Source: CAJXQU01 sp965223825
GTDB taxonomy: Bacteria; Pseudomonadota; Gammaproteobacteria; CAJXQU01
Length of the DNA stretch: 64,000 bases
NCBI GenBank assembly: GCA_965223825.1
Contig: OZ245018.1
Location: 1,798,001-1,862,000, forward strand
Direction: 5' to 3'
The notes below the pieces were generated by a model. That model was not told the origin of the DNA. It saw nothing but the letters and a program-made list of their open reading frames with translations, and ran no database searches. Of the stretch, positions 16,293 to 22,735 are shown piece by piece. Made by a program: the position numbers and the translations under genes. The number at the start of each line of letters is the position of its first letter. The stretch's first letter is position 1.

Positions 16293-17066
16293 TTAATGTT
16301 GAAGGTGTTCATCAAAGCTGTGATACCGCTTTTGCCCCGCGCTTTTTCGGATACGTCCCACCTTCGAATTATCAATCTTTCCCTGCAGGAATTGAACGAG
16401 CTCATCGAAGCGCGCCGAGGGGATCAATTGCCACTTGCAACCAAACTGGCGTTTCACCGCATTATAGATCGCCATGTACTTGTATTTGTCCTGCTTGGAT
16501 GTGTCCTGCTTTTGGTAATCTTTATATTTCCCAATCAAATACTCGATGTAGGCGCACTGATTCAAGTCACTGGACACACTTCCCTCCGGGGGCGCTATGG
16601 TGACTTTCTGCTTGGTTGATTTCAGATTTAAGGTACCGGCCTGAATGGCTCCGGGGCTATTGATGGCGACCTGTCCCGAGTTGTTTTCCACCCTTATATT
16701 TTGGTAATTATTGATGAGCACTTCGGCCACGGAAGTGGTACGAGGTGTTATTTCGACCAGGCCTTTTTGCCCCCAACGACTCTTGTAACTGATCAACAAC
16801 TCAACGGGATGGTTCTCCACCTCCGAGTCAATAATTCTGTGGTGACGACCACAAAAAAGCAGCAGGTTCTCAAACCCATGCCGTTCGTCGTCGGATTGGC
16901 TGGGATCATACCTCGGCCCCCCTTTGCTTGCTGCCCTGATATGGGCAATTTCACCCGTCACCGTGCCAGAGGATTCTACCAGTGGCACCTGGCACGCTGG
17001 GTATGCGCACTGATTGTCGGACATTGCGAACAGTCGCTTTATCGTCGGTAGCTTTGGCGATCCCAC
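16293..17066 (-). CDS. HNH endonuclease domain protein
   Basis: The 257-aa protein has an N-terminal HNH nuclease domain: CAYPACQVPL supplies a zinc pair, GEIAHIRAASKGGPRYD contains the first histidine, and NLLLFCGRHHRIID the second Cys and His-His. A central linker (NNYQNIRVENNSGQVAINS) resembles segments seen in predicted signalling or effector proteins. The C-terminal region at about 165-257 is helical (YIEYLIGKYKDYQKQ, FDELVQFLQGKI). It is the only reverse-strand gene within the backbone between 4 and 25 kb, which marks it as inserted cargo, likely defence related. The exact target is unknown. Confidence 0.82.
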   Translation of the reverse strand: MGSPKLPTIKRLFAMSDNQCAYPACQVPLVESSGTVTGEIAHIRAASKGGPRYDPSQSDDERHGFENLLLFCGRHHRIIDSEVENHPVELLISYKSRWGQKGLVEITPRTTSVAEVLINNYQNIRVENNSGQVAINSPGAIQAGTLNLKSTKQKVTIAPPEGSVSSDLNQCAYIEYLIGKYKDYQKQDTSKQDKYKYMAIYNAVKRQFGCKWQLIPSARFDELVQFLQGKIDNSKVGRIRKSAGQKRYHSFDEHLQH

Positions 17067-17428
17067 TCTCCCTCCCTATCACTCAACGTTACTGATGATC
17101 CGTCGTGGATTATATGACAGCGAGACATCCATCCCCACCGATACCCTCTGTTTCCAGCCCTCCAAATCCAAGCACCGACGATCAATGGGGCTCAACACGT
17201 AACCCATTGCAGATGGCAACGTTGCCCGACAAGCGACATCGTTGTGCCATGTTCCGCTGCTTCGCCAGCGACATGCCCAGGTAGCCTCGACCTTCAAGGC
17301 TACGATGCGATCCGTCGCATTGGTTGTTTTTGTACCTGATGCCATCGCGCGTCTTTTACCTCAACCCTCAAGGGACATCCCTCCCTTGCAGGGCGGAAGT
17401 CCCTTGGCTTTCCCACAAGGAGTCTTTC
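17067..17428 (+). other. Non-coding leader region before the 17429 gene
   Basis: The 362-bp gap has no supported gene. It contains copy 1 of the three-hairpin motif (17248-17320), which ends in a T-rich run (TTGGTTGTTTTTG). Closer to the gene is an AAGGGAC/GTCCCTT hairpin, then a CAAGGAG ribosome-binding site for the ATG at 17429. It is likely a long structured 5' UTR. Confidence 0.55.
17248..17320 (+). ncRNA. Candidate structured RNA motif, copy 1
   Basis: Three stems are visible: CGCTG/CAGCG (17255-17270, loop CTTCGC), GTAGCC/GGCTAC (17281-17303) and ATGCGA/TCGCAT around TCCG (17305-17320), then a T-rich stretch. The single-stranded segment ACATGCCCAG between stems 1 and 2 is identical in copy 2 at 18855. 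The third stem has a different sequence in the two copies but stays paired, which supports a conserved structure. It sits about 110 bp ahead of a conserved ICE gene. A published class such as the radC-type 5' UTR motif is possible but not verified. Confidence 0.6.
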
Positions 17429-18223
17429 ATGGACATTCAAGTCATCCGTGCACAGCTGCCGACGCTGGTCAGCGGCCATATGCCGCGCAACGCCCGCAAA
17501 TTCAAGTTCAACATCTTCGACGGACAACCCAAGGTTTCGACGCTGGGCTTCCACATCGATCCCCAACCGTTCGAAGGCAAGGTGATCGCGAAGACCGATG
17601 AGGCCATCGTCGTCAAGACCGGTCGCGCCGAGTTCGCGGTGCTCGATCGCACACTGATCACCGACGTGCCCGACGAGGGCGTCGAAGTGCAGGTTACACC
17701 TTATGCTCGACGCCGCTTCGACGGGCTGCGCGCGGACACCCCGGAACAGCGAACCGAGTACGCCGATGGGGTTCCGTACACGGTGAACACCCTGGTGCTC
17801 GGCTCGGCACCGGCCAGATTGCCGATTCCGCTACCGCGTTGCCAGGAATTGCAGGATCTCGTCGATCAACTGGAGCAGTTGCCCGCGCCCGATGGCTTTC
17901 GGCGCATTACCCACCTGCTGGTGGACGCGGGGGCACGGGACTTCACCTGTGTCAATCCGCTACCCGGCGACATTATCAGGACGCCACCGGCGATCGGTTT
18001 CACCGTTGCCACGGCAAAGTTCCAGGGCCAGGTCACCGTACTCTACGAGCGCGGCCTTGATCTCTACGCGGTGGAACTGCGCCGTGAGGGGGATCTGGTC
18101 GAGCGGGTCGATACCCTGTGCTTCGATTCGCTCGGCGACACACTGGAACGCCTGATCGACGATGGCAGTTGGCGGCGCATCCAGGTGGTGACTCTGTCTG
18201 GACGCACACCGACCCGCCACTGA
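17429..18223 (+). CDS. Conserved ICE protein, unknown function (264 aa)
   Basis: The protein starts MDIQVIRAQLPTLVSGHMPR, after AAGGAG. Repeated beta-rich segments such as FEGKVIAKTDEAIVVKTGRA suggest a small barrel domain at about 50-75, and the C-terminal half includes ITHLLVDAGARDFTCVNPLP. It resembles KfrB-like or plasmid-borne proteins common in this ICE class, but I cannot name a function. It is preceded by copy 1 of the structured motif. The gene itself is well supported by position, start site and coding pattern. Confidence 0.75.
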   Translation: MDIQVIRAQLPTLVSGHMPRNARKFKFNIFDGQPKVSTLGFHIDPQPFEGKVIAKTDEAIVVKTGRAEFAVLDRTLITDVPDEGVEVQVTPYARRRFDGLRADTPEQRTEYADGVPYTVNTLVLGSAPARLPIPLPRCQELQDLVDQLEQLPAPDGFRRITHLLVDAGARDFTCVNPLPGDIIRTPPAIGFTVATAKFQGQVTVLYERGLDLYAVELRREGDLVERVDTLCFDSLGDTLERLIDDGSWRRIQVVTLSGRTPTRH

Positions 18224-18253
18224 TCCGGCCACCGGCCGTTTTCCTCTCAACCC

Positions 18254-18276
18254 ACGGTGCCGCTGCTCGGCGCCGT
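18254..18276 (+). promoter_or_regulatory. Hairpin in the DUF3085 gene leader
   Basis: ACGGTGCCG and CGGCGCCGT form a 9-bp stem (one G-T pair) around CTGCT, 57 bases before the DUF3085 start codon. I recall that a structured RNA motif upstream of DUF3085 genes has been described; whether this hairpin belongs to it needs a covariance-model search. Confidence 0.45.
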
Positions 18277-18332
18277 GCCCTGGCATCCGCATTGATGCCT
18301 CCTTTCTCTTTCATTCTTTGGAGATTACAACC

Positions 18333-18695
18333 ATGTTGCGATTCAAAGGCGCTGAACTGCGCCCCGTACTGACCGAAGCGATAACCAACCAATGCCGCAT
18401 CATCCTAGCAAAGGATCAGGGCGTCTATTTCCTGCCCGAACAAGGCGAGCGAACGCCGGAAGGACGCTACCAGCGGCTGGCCTACGCCGTCGGCTGCAAC
18501 CCCGACATCGATCCGTTCGATGACTGGTGGACGCTGGCTTACACCGAGTTGGGCGGTGACGATTTCGGCGAATTTTTCGATCCCCTGGAGGCCGTGTTCG
18601 CACACATTCTGAACAGCGAGGACGATCTCGAACTCTCCGCCACCCCGACGCACCTGTCGTTTCAAGCCGTGCCGCCCAAACCGGGCAACGGCTGA
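18333..18695 (+). CDS. DUF3085 family protein
   Basis: This 120-aa protein matches DUF3085 closely: MLRFKGAELRPVLTEAITNQ, then CRIILAKDQGVYFLPEQGER, AYAVGCNPDIDPFDDWW and GGDDFGEFFD. The biochemical role is unknown; it is a core component of PFGI-1/clc-type ICEs. The ATG at 18333 follows TTTGGAG and fits the family start. It has its own leader hairpin and its own terminator, so it is probably expressed as a separate unit. Confidence 0.9.
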   Translation: MLRFKGAELRPVLTEAITNQCRIILAKDQGVYFLPEQGERTPEGRYQRLAYAVGCNPDIDPFDDWWTLAYTELGGDDFGEFFDPLEAVFAHILNSEDDLELSATPTHLSFQAVPPKPGNG

Positions 18696-18711
18696 AAAGC
18701 GGCCTGTCCTC

Positions 18712-18741
18712 AAGCCCCCCATCGGGGGCTTTTTCTTTTTT
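18712..18741 (+). terminator. Rho-independent terminator after DUF3085
   Basis: AAGCCCCC/GGGGGCTT with a CATC loop (18712-18731) is followed by TTTCTTTTTT. Confidence 0.92.
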
Positions 18742-18854
18742 CCACACCCAGCCACGGAGACCACTTACCTTCCCAAACACTGCCAACAATAATGGGGCTC
18801 GGGCAATGTCCCTTAGATACGCGCGCGCCACACACACTGACGTAACACTATGAG

Positions 18855-18930
18855 CATGTTCCGCTGCTCCGCCAGCGACATGCCCAGGTAGCCACGATCC
18901 TTAAGGCTACGGCGCGGTTCCGACCGCGTT
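18855..18930 (+). ncRNA. Candidate structured RNA motif, copy 2
   Basis: It shares the first about 45 bases with copy 1 at 17248, including CGCTG/CAGCG, the segment ACATGCCCAGGTAGCC, and the GTAGCC/GGCTAC stem with an 11-base loop. The third stem is CGCGGT-TCCG-ACCGCG (18913-18928): same TCCG loop, different stem bases at five of six pairs, all still complementary. It lies about 170 bp ahead of the DUF3577 gene. Conservation of structure over sequence argues for a functional RNA (or DNA hairpin). Confidence 0.6.
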
Positions 18931-19098
18931 GATCGTCCCAGTTCGCCCAGGCATCCCGCGCGCGAACGCTCATCGTTTCGATGATGGATGCACCCTTCTC
19001 TTCCCGGATCTGTCGATCCGTCATCCCGTGCGGGGGTATTCCTCCCGCCAGGGCAGGTTTATCTCCGTTATTTTCTATTCTTATTGTGGAGATTAACC

Positions 19099-19599
19099 AT
19101 GCCTACATCGTCTGAAAAAACTTTCTTCAACCTGCATATCACCGGCTTGGGGTATCTGAATCGTATTCGCGAGGTCACCCCCCGCAAAGGCGAGTCTTTC
19201 CTGGCCTGCGATATCGCAGCACTCAATGGTCCCAGCGATGCGCCTGAGTATCGCCGTTTCGATGTCCGGGTTTCCGGCACTGAAGCGCAACACCTGATTC
19301 GCCGTTGTTCCGAAGCCGTTGAAGCGGACAAAAAGGTGCTGATCGGCTTTCGCCTTGGCGACCTGTGGACCGACACCTTTACCTACACCAAAGGCGAGCG
19401 GGCCGGGCAACCGGGCATCAGCCTGAAAGCACGTCTGCTCTTCGTCCAGTGGATCAAGGTTGATGGAGAAATGGTCTACAAGGCCGAACCAAAATCAACC
19501 GAGAGTTCTGGCGAGGCGGCATCACCCGATGCTTCGGATGCTTCCGCTGAACCAGCGCCTGACATCCCTGACGACGCTGAAACAACCGTATCAGCCTAG
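19099..19599 (+). CDS. STY4534/DUF3577 family ICE protein
   Basis: This 166-aa protein matches the STY4534 (DUF3577) family, often annotated as an ICE replication protein. Typical sequence: FFNLHITGLGYLNRIREVTP, then FLACDIAALNGPSDAPEYRR, FDVRVSGTEA and VLIGFRLGDLW. The beta-rich fold is reminiscent of OB-fold/SSB-like proteins, so single-strand binding is plausible but unproven. The acidic C-terminal tail of about 35 residues (Ser, Glu, Asp, Pro) would suit an interaction tail. The start at 19099 follows TGTGGAG; the upstream part of the frame runs through the structured leader. Confidence 0.9.
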   Translation: MPTSSEKTFFNLHITGLGYLNRIREVTPRKGESFLACDIAALNGPSDAPEYRRFDVRVSGTEAQHLIRRCSEAVEADKKVLIGFRLGDLWTDTFTYTKGERAGQPGISLKARLLFVQWIKVDGEMVYKAEPKSTESSGEAASPDASDASAEPAPDIPDDAETTVSA

Positions 19600-19609
19600 T
19601 CATCCTCCC

Positions 19610-19640
19610 AAGGCCCCCACCGGGGCCTTGTTGTCATTTT
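19610..19640 (+). terminator. Rho-independent terminator after DUF3577
   Basis: AAGGCCCC/GGGGCCTT around CACC (19610-19629) is followed by GTTGTCATTTTC. Confidence 0.8.
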
Positions 19641-19703
19641 CTTCCGATCCTTCAGGCGCTTCGCCGTGCCTTTCCGATCACGTCCCATTCAAGGAGACCT
19701 TCC

Positions 19704-20312
19704 ATGATTAATCTTTCCGGCCAATTGGCCATACGCACCATCCACGGTCGCAACGGTGATTTCAATGTCGGCCGATTAACCACTTCCATCGGTGAGTTCG
19801 TTATCAAGAACGCCGAGCTGGACCAGTACAACGAAGGCAAATACGACGGTGATTTCATCATCACCGAGATTCGACCTTCCACGTACAACACCAGCGGACG
19901 CATGGTCATTGAGATTCGCGCCCATTTGGGCGGCATGACCTTATCCAGTATTGATCCTCTCAGCAGTGACGAAGCCAACCGGCTAAGCCCGCAGGAAGTC
20001 GATCCTATTGATGAGGAAGCTCAGGCACCGGTACCCATCGCCGCGGCTCCGATCGAGGCAACGGAACAAGTGTCCGGTGATCCGCTGGTCGATACCACGC
20101 CATTCGGCGCCTCTGCTTCGACCATGACAGACACACCGATACCGGAGGACACGGATGCCACGCTGTTCGGCACCCTCTGGCCTTTGGGCGAGAGCATCAA
20201 ACTCGACGCCACTGTCGATCGCCGGGTGTTGCGTCAGCAGCGCGACCGTCTCGGTGTTCTGGGTTACGAGTTCGCACCTCTGACCCAGGACTGGCACCGG
20301 GTTTCCGCCTGA
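19704..20312 (+). CDS. DUF3275 family protein
   Basis: This 202-aa protein matches DUF3275: MINLSGQLAIRTIHGRNGDF, NVGRLTTSIGEFVIKNAELD, KYDGDFIITEIRPSTYNTSG and MVIEIRAHLGGM form a compact beta domain at 1-85. A Pro/Ala-rich linker (about 100-155) joins a C-terminal segment (LWPLGESIKLDATVDRRVLR) that ends in a conserved tail. Function is unknown; it is a constant neighbour of DUF3577 in these ICEs. AAGGAGA precedes the ATG. Confidence 0.9.
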   Translation: MINLSGQLAIRTIHGRNGDFNVGRLTTSIGEFVIKNAELDQYNEGKYDGDFIITEIRPSTYNTSGRMVIEIRAHLGGMTLSSIDPLSSDEANRLSPQEVDPIDEEAQAPVPIAAAPIEATEQVSGDPLVDTTPFGASASTMTDTPIPEDTDATLFGTLWPLGESIKLDATVDRRVLRQQRDRLGVLGYEFAPLTQDWHRVSA

Positions 20313-20341
20313 TCCTCATCGCATCCCGCGATTTTCATCCA

Positions 20342-20390
20342 CCCCAAAGGGGCACCTGTCGCCCCTGAGGCATGGGCGCCCCTCTTTTCT
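20342..20390 (+). promoter_or_regulatory. Attenuator-like leader of the 20406 gene
   Basis: AGGGGC at 20348-20353 can pair with GCCCCT at 20361-20366 (loop ACCTGTC) or with a second GCCCCT at 20378-20383 that is followed by CTTTTCT. The second pairing would form a terminator 15 bases before the start codon; the first would prevent it. This is the arrangement of a transcription attenuator. The pairing options are visible; the regulation is inferred. Confidence 0.45.
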
Positions 20391-20405
20391 CAAGAGGACA
20401 TCACT

Positions 20406-21053
20406 ATGCCCACACCTTTATCCCCACAACCGCTGTACCGCCTTGATGAATGCCCGGACCTGATGGCCGATGGCTGCATCACTGACGAGAGCGGCAATCT
20501 GGTCTTTCTGTCCGTCTGGGCGCGGGATACCGCTGTCCAGGAATTTTTGGCTCGGCTGACCCTCGGTCGCGCCGAAGACGGACTGGATCAATTCCATCTT
20601 ATCCCCGAACAGGGATCGTCCATCCCGGTGTTTATCGGCAATGCTGATCTGCTGGAAAAGCGCATCACGCGCGCCTTCAGGCGCACGCTGTTTGGATCCA
20701 TGGTCCATCTGTGGCTGTTCGACAGGCACTGCATTACCCCGGACAAGGCGAACACCCTTGCACTGGCGGTATTGCCCAAGGGCAACTGCCAATACGAGCG
20801 CCTCTGGGTGCTGGTACGAGAGACCTGCCCATTGCCGCTGCTGGATCACTGGCGCGAGCCGGTACTGGCCTTGCTGCAATCACGAAACATGCTGATCCAA
20901 CTTCCCGTCGCTCTCGGGCCTCTGGAAGGTCATCGCTTGGTTCTGGATGTACCGGCCCTGACTGACGCATTGGGCGACATGATTCGCAACGGTGTCTTGA
21001 CGGTCTCACCGACCGACTCGGTCCCGAACAAATCCGTTCAACGGGTCGCCTGA
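20406..21053 (+). CDS. Conserved ICE protein, unknown function (215 aa)
   Basis: This soluble protein has no catalytic motif I recognise. It starts MPTPLSPQPLYRLDECPDLM with AAGAGG upstream. Sequence such as LWLFDRHCITPDKANTLALA and CQYERLWVLVRETCPLPLLD suggests a mixed alpha/beta fold. Homologues sit at the same place, between DUF3275 and the methyltransferase, in PFGI-1-type ICEs. An attenuator-like leader and a terminator bracket it. Confidence 0.7.
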   Translation: MPTPLSPQPLYRLDECPDLMADGCITDESGNLVFLSVWARDTAVQEFLARLTLGRAEDGLDQFHLIPEQGSSIPVFIGNADLLEKRITRAFRRTLFGSMVHLWLFDRHCITPDKANTLALAVLPKGNCQYERLWVLVRETCPLPLLDHWREPVLALLQSRNMLIQLPVALGPLEGHRLVLDVPALTDALGDMIRNGVLTVSPTDSVPNKSVQRVA

Positions 21054-21065
21054 CGCTTTACCACC

Positions 21066-21092
21066 GAGCCCGTTCTTCCGGGCTCTTTTCTT
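21066..21092 (+). terminator. Rho-independent terminator
   Basis: GAGCCCG/CGGGCTC around TTCTTC (21066-21085) is followed by TTTTCTT. It ends the gene at 20406, 24 bases before the methyltransferase start. Confidence 0.85.
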
Positions 21093-21115
21093 ACCACTGC
21101 TACCAGGAGAGAGTT

Positions 21116-22225
21116 ATGGCTCTTATGTTTCCGCGGCTGGCCCGCAACTTTATCAAAAACGGTTACTTCCCCACGGATGAATCGACGCTGGAGCGGACAC
21201 TGTCCGCACTGGCCCCATCGTCGGGCACCATGTGCATTCTCGACCCTTGTGCTGGCGAAGGCGTAGCGATTGCCGAAGCCGCTCATGCCCTTGGGCGGGA
21301 GCAGGTCACGGTCTACGCCGTCGAGTACGACACCGAGCGTGCCACCCATGCGCGCAATCTCGTTGACCACTGTCTGCAGGGTGACCTGATGGACACACTG
21401 ATCTCCCGCCAGTCCTTCGGACTGCTGTGGCTCAATCCGCCCTACGGCGATCTGAACCGCGGTGCCGATGGCAATATCGGTTATCTAGGTAAAGGCCGTC
21501 CACGGCTGGAGAAGCTGTTTTACCAGCGCACCCTGCCACTGTTGCAGTACGACGGCGTGCTGGTGCTGATCATCCCGATCTACGTCCTCGACGCCGAATT
21601 CGTAGGCTGGCTGACACGTCACTTTGCCGACCTGCGACTCTACCGTGCGGTGGACACCCAGTTCAAACAGGTGGTGATCTTCGGTCGACGGGTACGTCAG
21701 CGGGAGCTGGCTGGAAGCGACACCAAGGCTGTTCGACAGCAATTGCTCCAGGCCGGTCAGGGCAACATCGATGTAGACGTGTTGCCGGATGACGGATCTT
21801 GCCCGACCTACACAGTGCCCACGTCCCAAGCGAACCCGGAGCATTTTTATCGCATCACGCTCGAACCGGAGCAATTCGCTGCCGAAGTACACCGCCTGCA
21901 GGGCATGTGGCCGGCCCTCGAAACGTACTTGGGCGCCGCACAGCGAATACCGCGGCCTCCGGCACGTGCCCTTTCCCACTGGCATCTCGCTTTGGCCCTG
22001 GCGGCTGGCGCGATCTCAGGGGTTGTCACTGCCAAAACCGGCAAGGTCTTGGTCGTCAAGGGCGATACCCACAAGGAGAAATCCTTGACCACGGAGTACC
22101 GGGAGCGGGATGACGGCTCGGTTGCCGAGACCCGCATCCTGACCGATCGCTTCGTACCGATCATCCGCGCGTGGGATATGACACCCGACTCCCCCACCAG
22201 GGGGCAGGTGTTGACCATTCGCTGA
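21116..22225 (+). CDS. Class I SAM DNA methyltransferase-like protein (DUF6094 type)
   Basis: The 369-aa protein has an amino-methyltransferase core: motif I ILDPCAGEGVAIAEAAHALG at about 42-60, an acidic residue in AVEYDTERA, and the catalytic NPPYGD motif at about 104-109, the signature of N6-adenine or N4-cytosine methylases. The C-terminal part (LEPEQFAAEVHRLQGMWPAL and LALAAGAISGVV) is typical of the ICE-borne family. No restriction enzyme is adjacent, so it is likely an orphan methylase protecting the element or regulating it. Start is supported by AGGAGAGAG. Confidence 0.85.
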   Translation: MALMFPRLARNFIKNGYFPTDESTLERTLSALAPSSGTMCILDPCAGEGVAIAEAAHALGREQVTVYAVEYDTERATHARNLVDHCLQGDLMDTLISRQSFGLLWLNPPYGDLNRGADGNIGYLGKGRPRLEKLFYQRTLPLLQYDGVLVLIIPIYVLDAEFVGWLTRHFADLRLYRAVDTQFKQVVIFGRRVRQRELAGSDTKAVRQQLLQAGQGNIDVDVLPDDGSCPTYTVPTSQANPEHFYRITLEPEQFAAEVHRLQGMWPALETYLGAAQRIPRPPARALSHWHLALALAAGAISGVVTAKTGKVLVVKGDTHKEKSLTTEYRERDDGSVAETRILTDRFVPIIRAWDMTPDSPTRGQVLTIR

Positions 22226-22232
22226 TCATCTC

Positions 22233-22265
22233 CGGCGGCACGCCGCCGTCGTTAATTCTTTGTTT
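22233..22265 (+). terminator. Probable terminator after the methyltransferase
   Basis: CGGCGGC/GCCGCCG separated by only AC (22233-22248) is followed by TCGTTAATTCTTTGTTT. The two-base loop means the inner pairs probably open; the T-rich tail is interrupted. Confidence 0.55.
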
Positions 22266-22270
22266 CATCC

Positions 22271-22316
22271 ACCCACCGGGGTCCAGTCGCCCCGTGGGGT
22301 GCCGTGGCCCCGTTTC
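22271..22316 (+). promoter_or_regulatory. Attenuator-like leader of the 22336 gene
   Basis: CGGGG at 22277-22281 can pair with CCCCG at 22290-22294 or with a second CCCCG at 22308-22312 that leads into TTTC. This repeats the two-competing-arm design of the leader at 20342. A weak stem and a short T run make termination uncertain. Confidence 0.35.
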
Positions 22317-22335
22317 ATATAGAGAGGTAATCACC

Positions 22336-22629
22336 ATGGCACTCGTAACACTGTCTCAACCGCGCTTCCAAGCCGGCAAAGTACTCATGACCCAAGGCGT
22401 GAACGATCTTATTCAACGGGGAGTTATCAATCCCGTGCCTTATCTCCAGCGCCATCTCAATGGCGACTGGGGCGATTTGTGCGGCGACGACAAGCAGCTC
22501 AATGATGAAGCACTGACATCGGGGGGACGATTGATGTCGTCCTACGACGTCGGGCCGGATCTCAAGCTTTGGATCATCACTGAATGGGATCGCAGCGTCA
22601 CGACGTTGCTGCTGCCCAGCGAGTACTGA
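22336..22629 (+). CDS. Small conserved plasmid/ICE protein (97 aa)
   Basis: The 97 residues include YLQRHLNGDWGDLCGDDKQL, then NDEALTSGGRLMSSYDV and LWIITEWDRSVTTLLLPSEY. This is the signature of a widespread small protein of plasmids and ICEs, often near antirestriction or methylase genes; its function is unknown. The ATG at 22336 follows AGAGAGG. It has its own structured leader. Confidence 0.8.
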   Translation: MALVTLSQPRFQAGKVLMTQGVNDLIQRGVINPVPYLQRHLNGDWGDLCGDDKQLNDEALTSGGRLMSSYDVGPDLKLWIITEWDRSVTTLLLPSEY

Positions 22630-22670
22630 TTCCTTTTTTACCGCGACGCCAGCCGTCGTTTCATTTCCCA

Positions 22671-22722
22671 CCCCTGGGGCATGCCTTTGCCCTGCTGGGG
22701 GAGATGCATGCCCCGTTTTTTT
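22671..22722 (+). promoter_or_regulatory. Leader terminator (attenuator) of the helicase gene
   Basis: GGGGCATGC (22676-22684) pairs perfectly with GCATGCCCC (22706-22714) and is followed by G and seven T residues, a convincing intrinsic terminator. It ends only 13 bases before the ATG at 22736, upstream of the ribosome-binding site ATGGAG. Alternative pairings inside (CCC with GGGG at 22690-22700) could compete. Read-through control of the helicase is therefore likely. Confidence 0.6.
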
Positions 22723-22735
22723 ATGGAGCATCATC

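Larger units (their letters stand above)
18696..19098 (+). other. Non-coding region before the DUF3577 gene
   Basis: This 403-bp gap contains the DUF3085 terminator (18712-18741), copy 2 of the three-hairpin motif (18855-18930), and further small hairpins (GGATC/GATCC near 19010-19023). The TGTGGAG ribosome-binding site of the DUF3577 gene ends it. No small frame is supported. Confidence 0.55.

Noticed and set aside
17079..17345. 88-aa minus-strand frame across the structured motif
   Set aside because: It runs through copy 1 of the three-hairpin motif. The second copy does not keep an equivalent reading frame, and the changes there preserve base pairing rather than codons.
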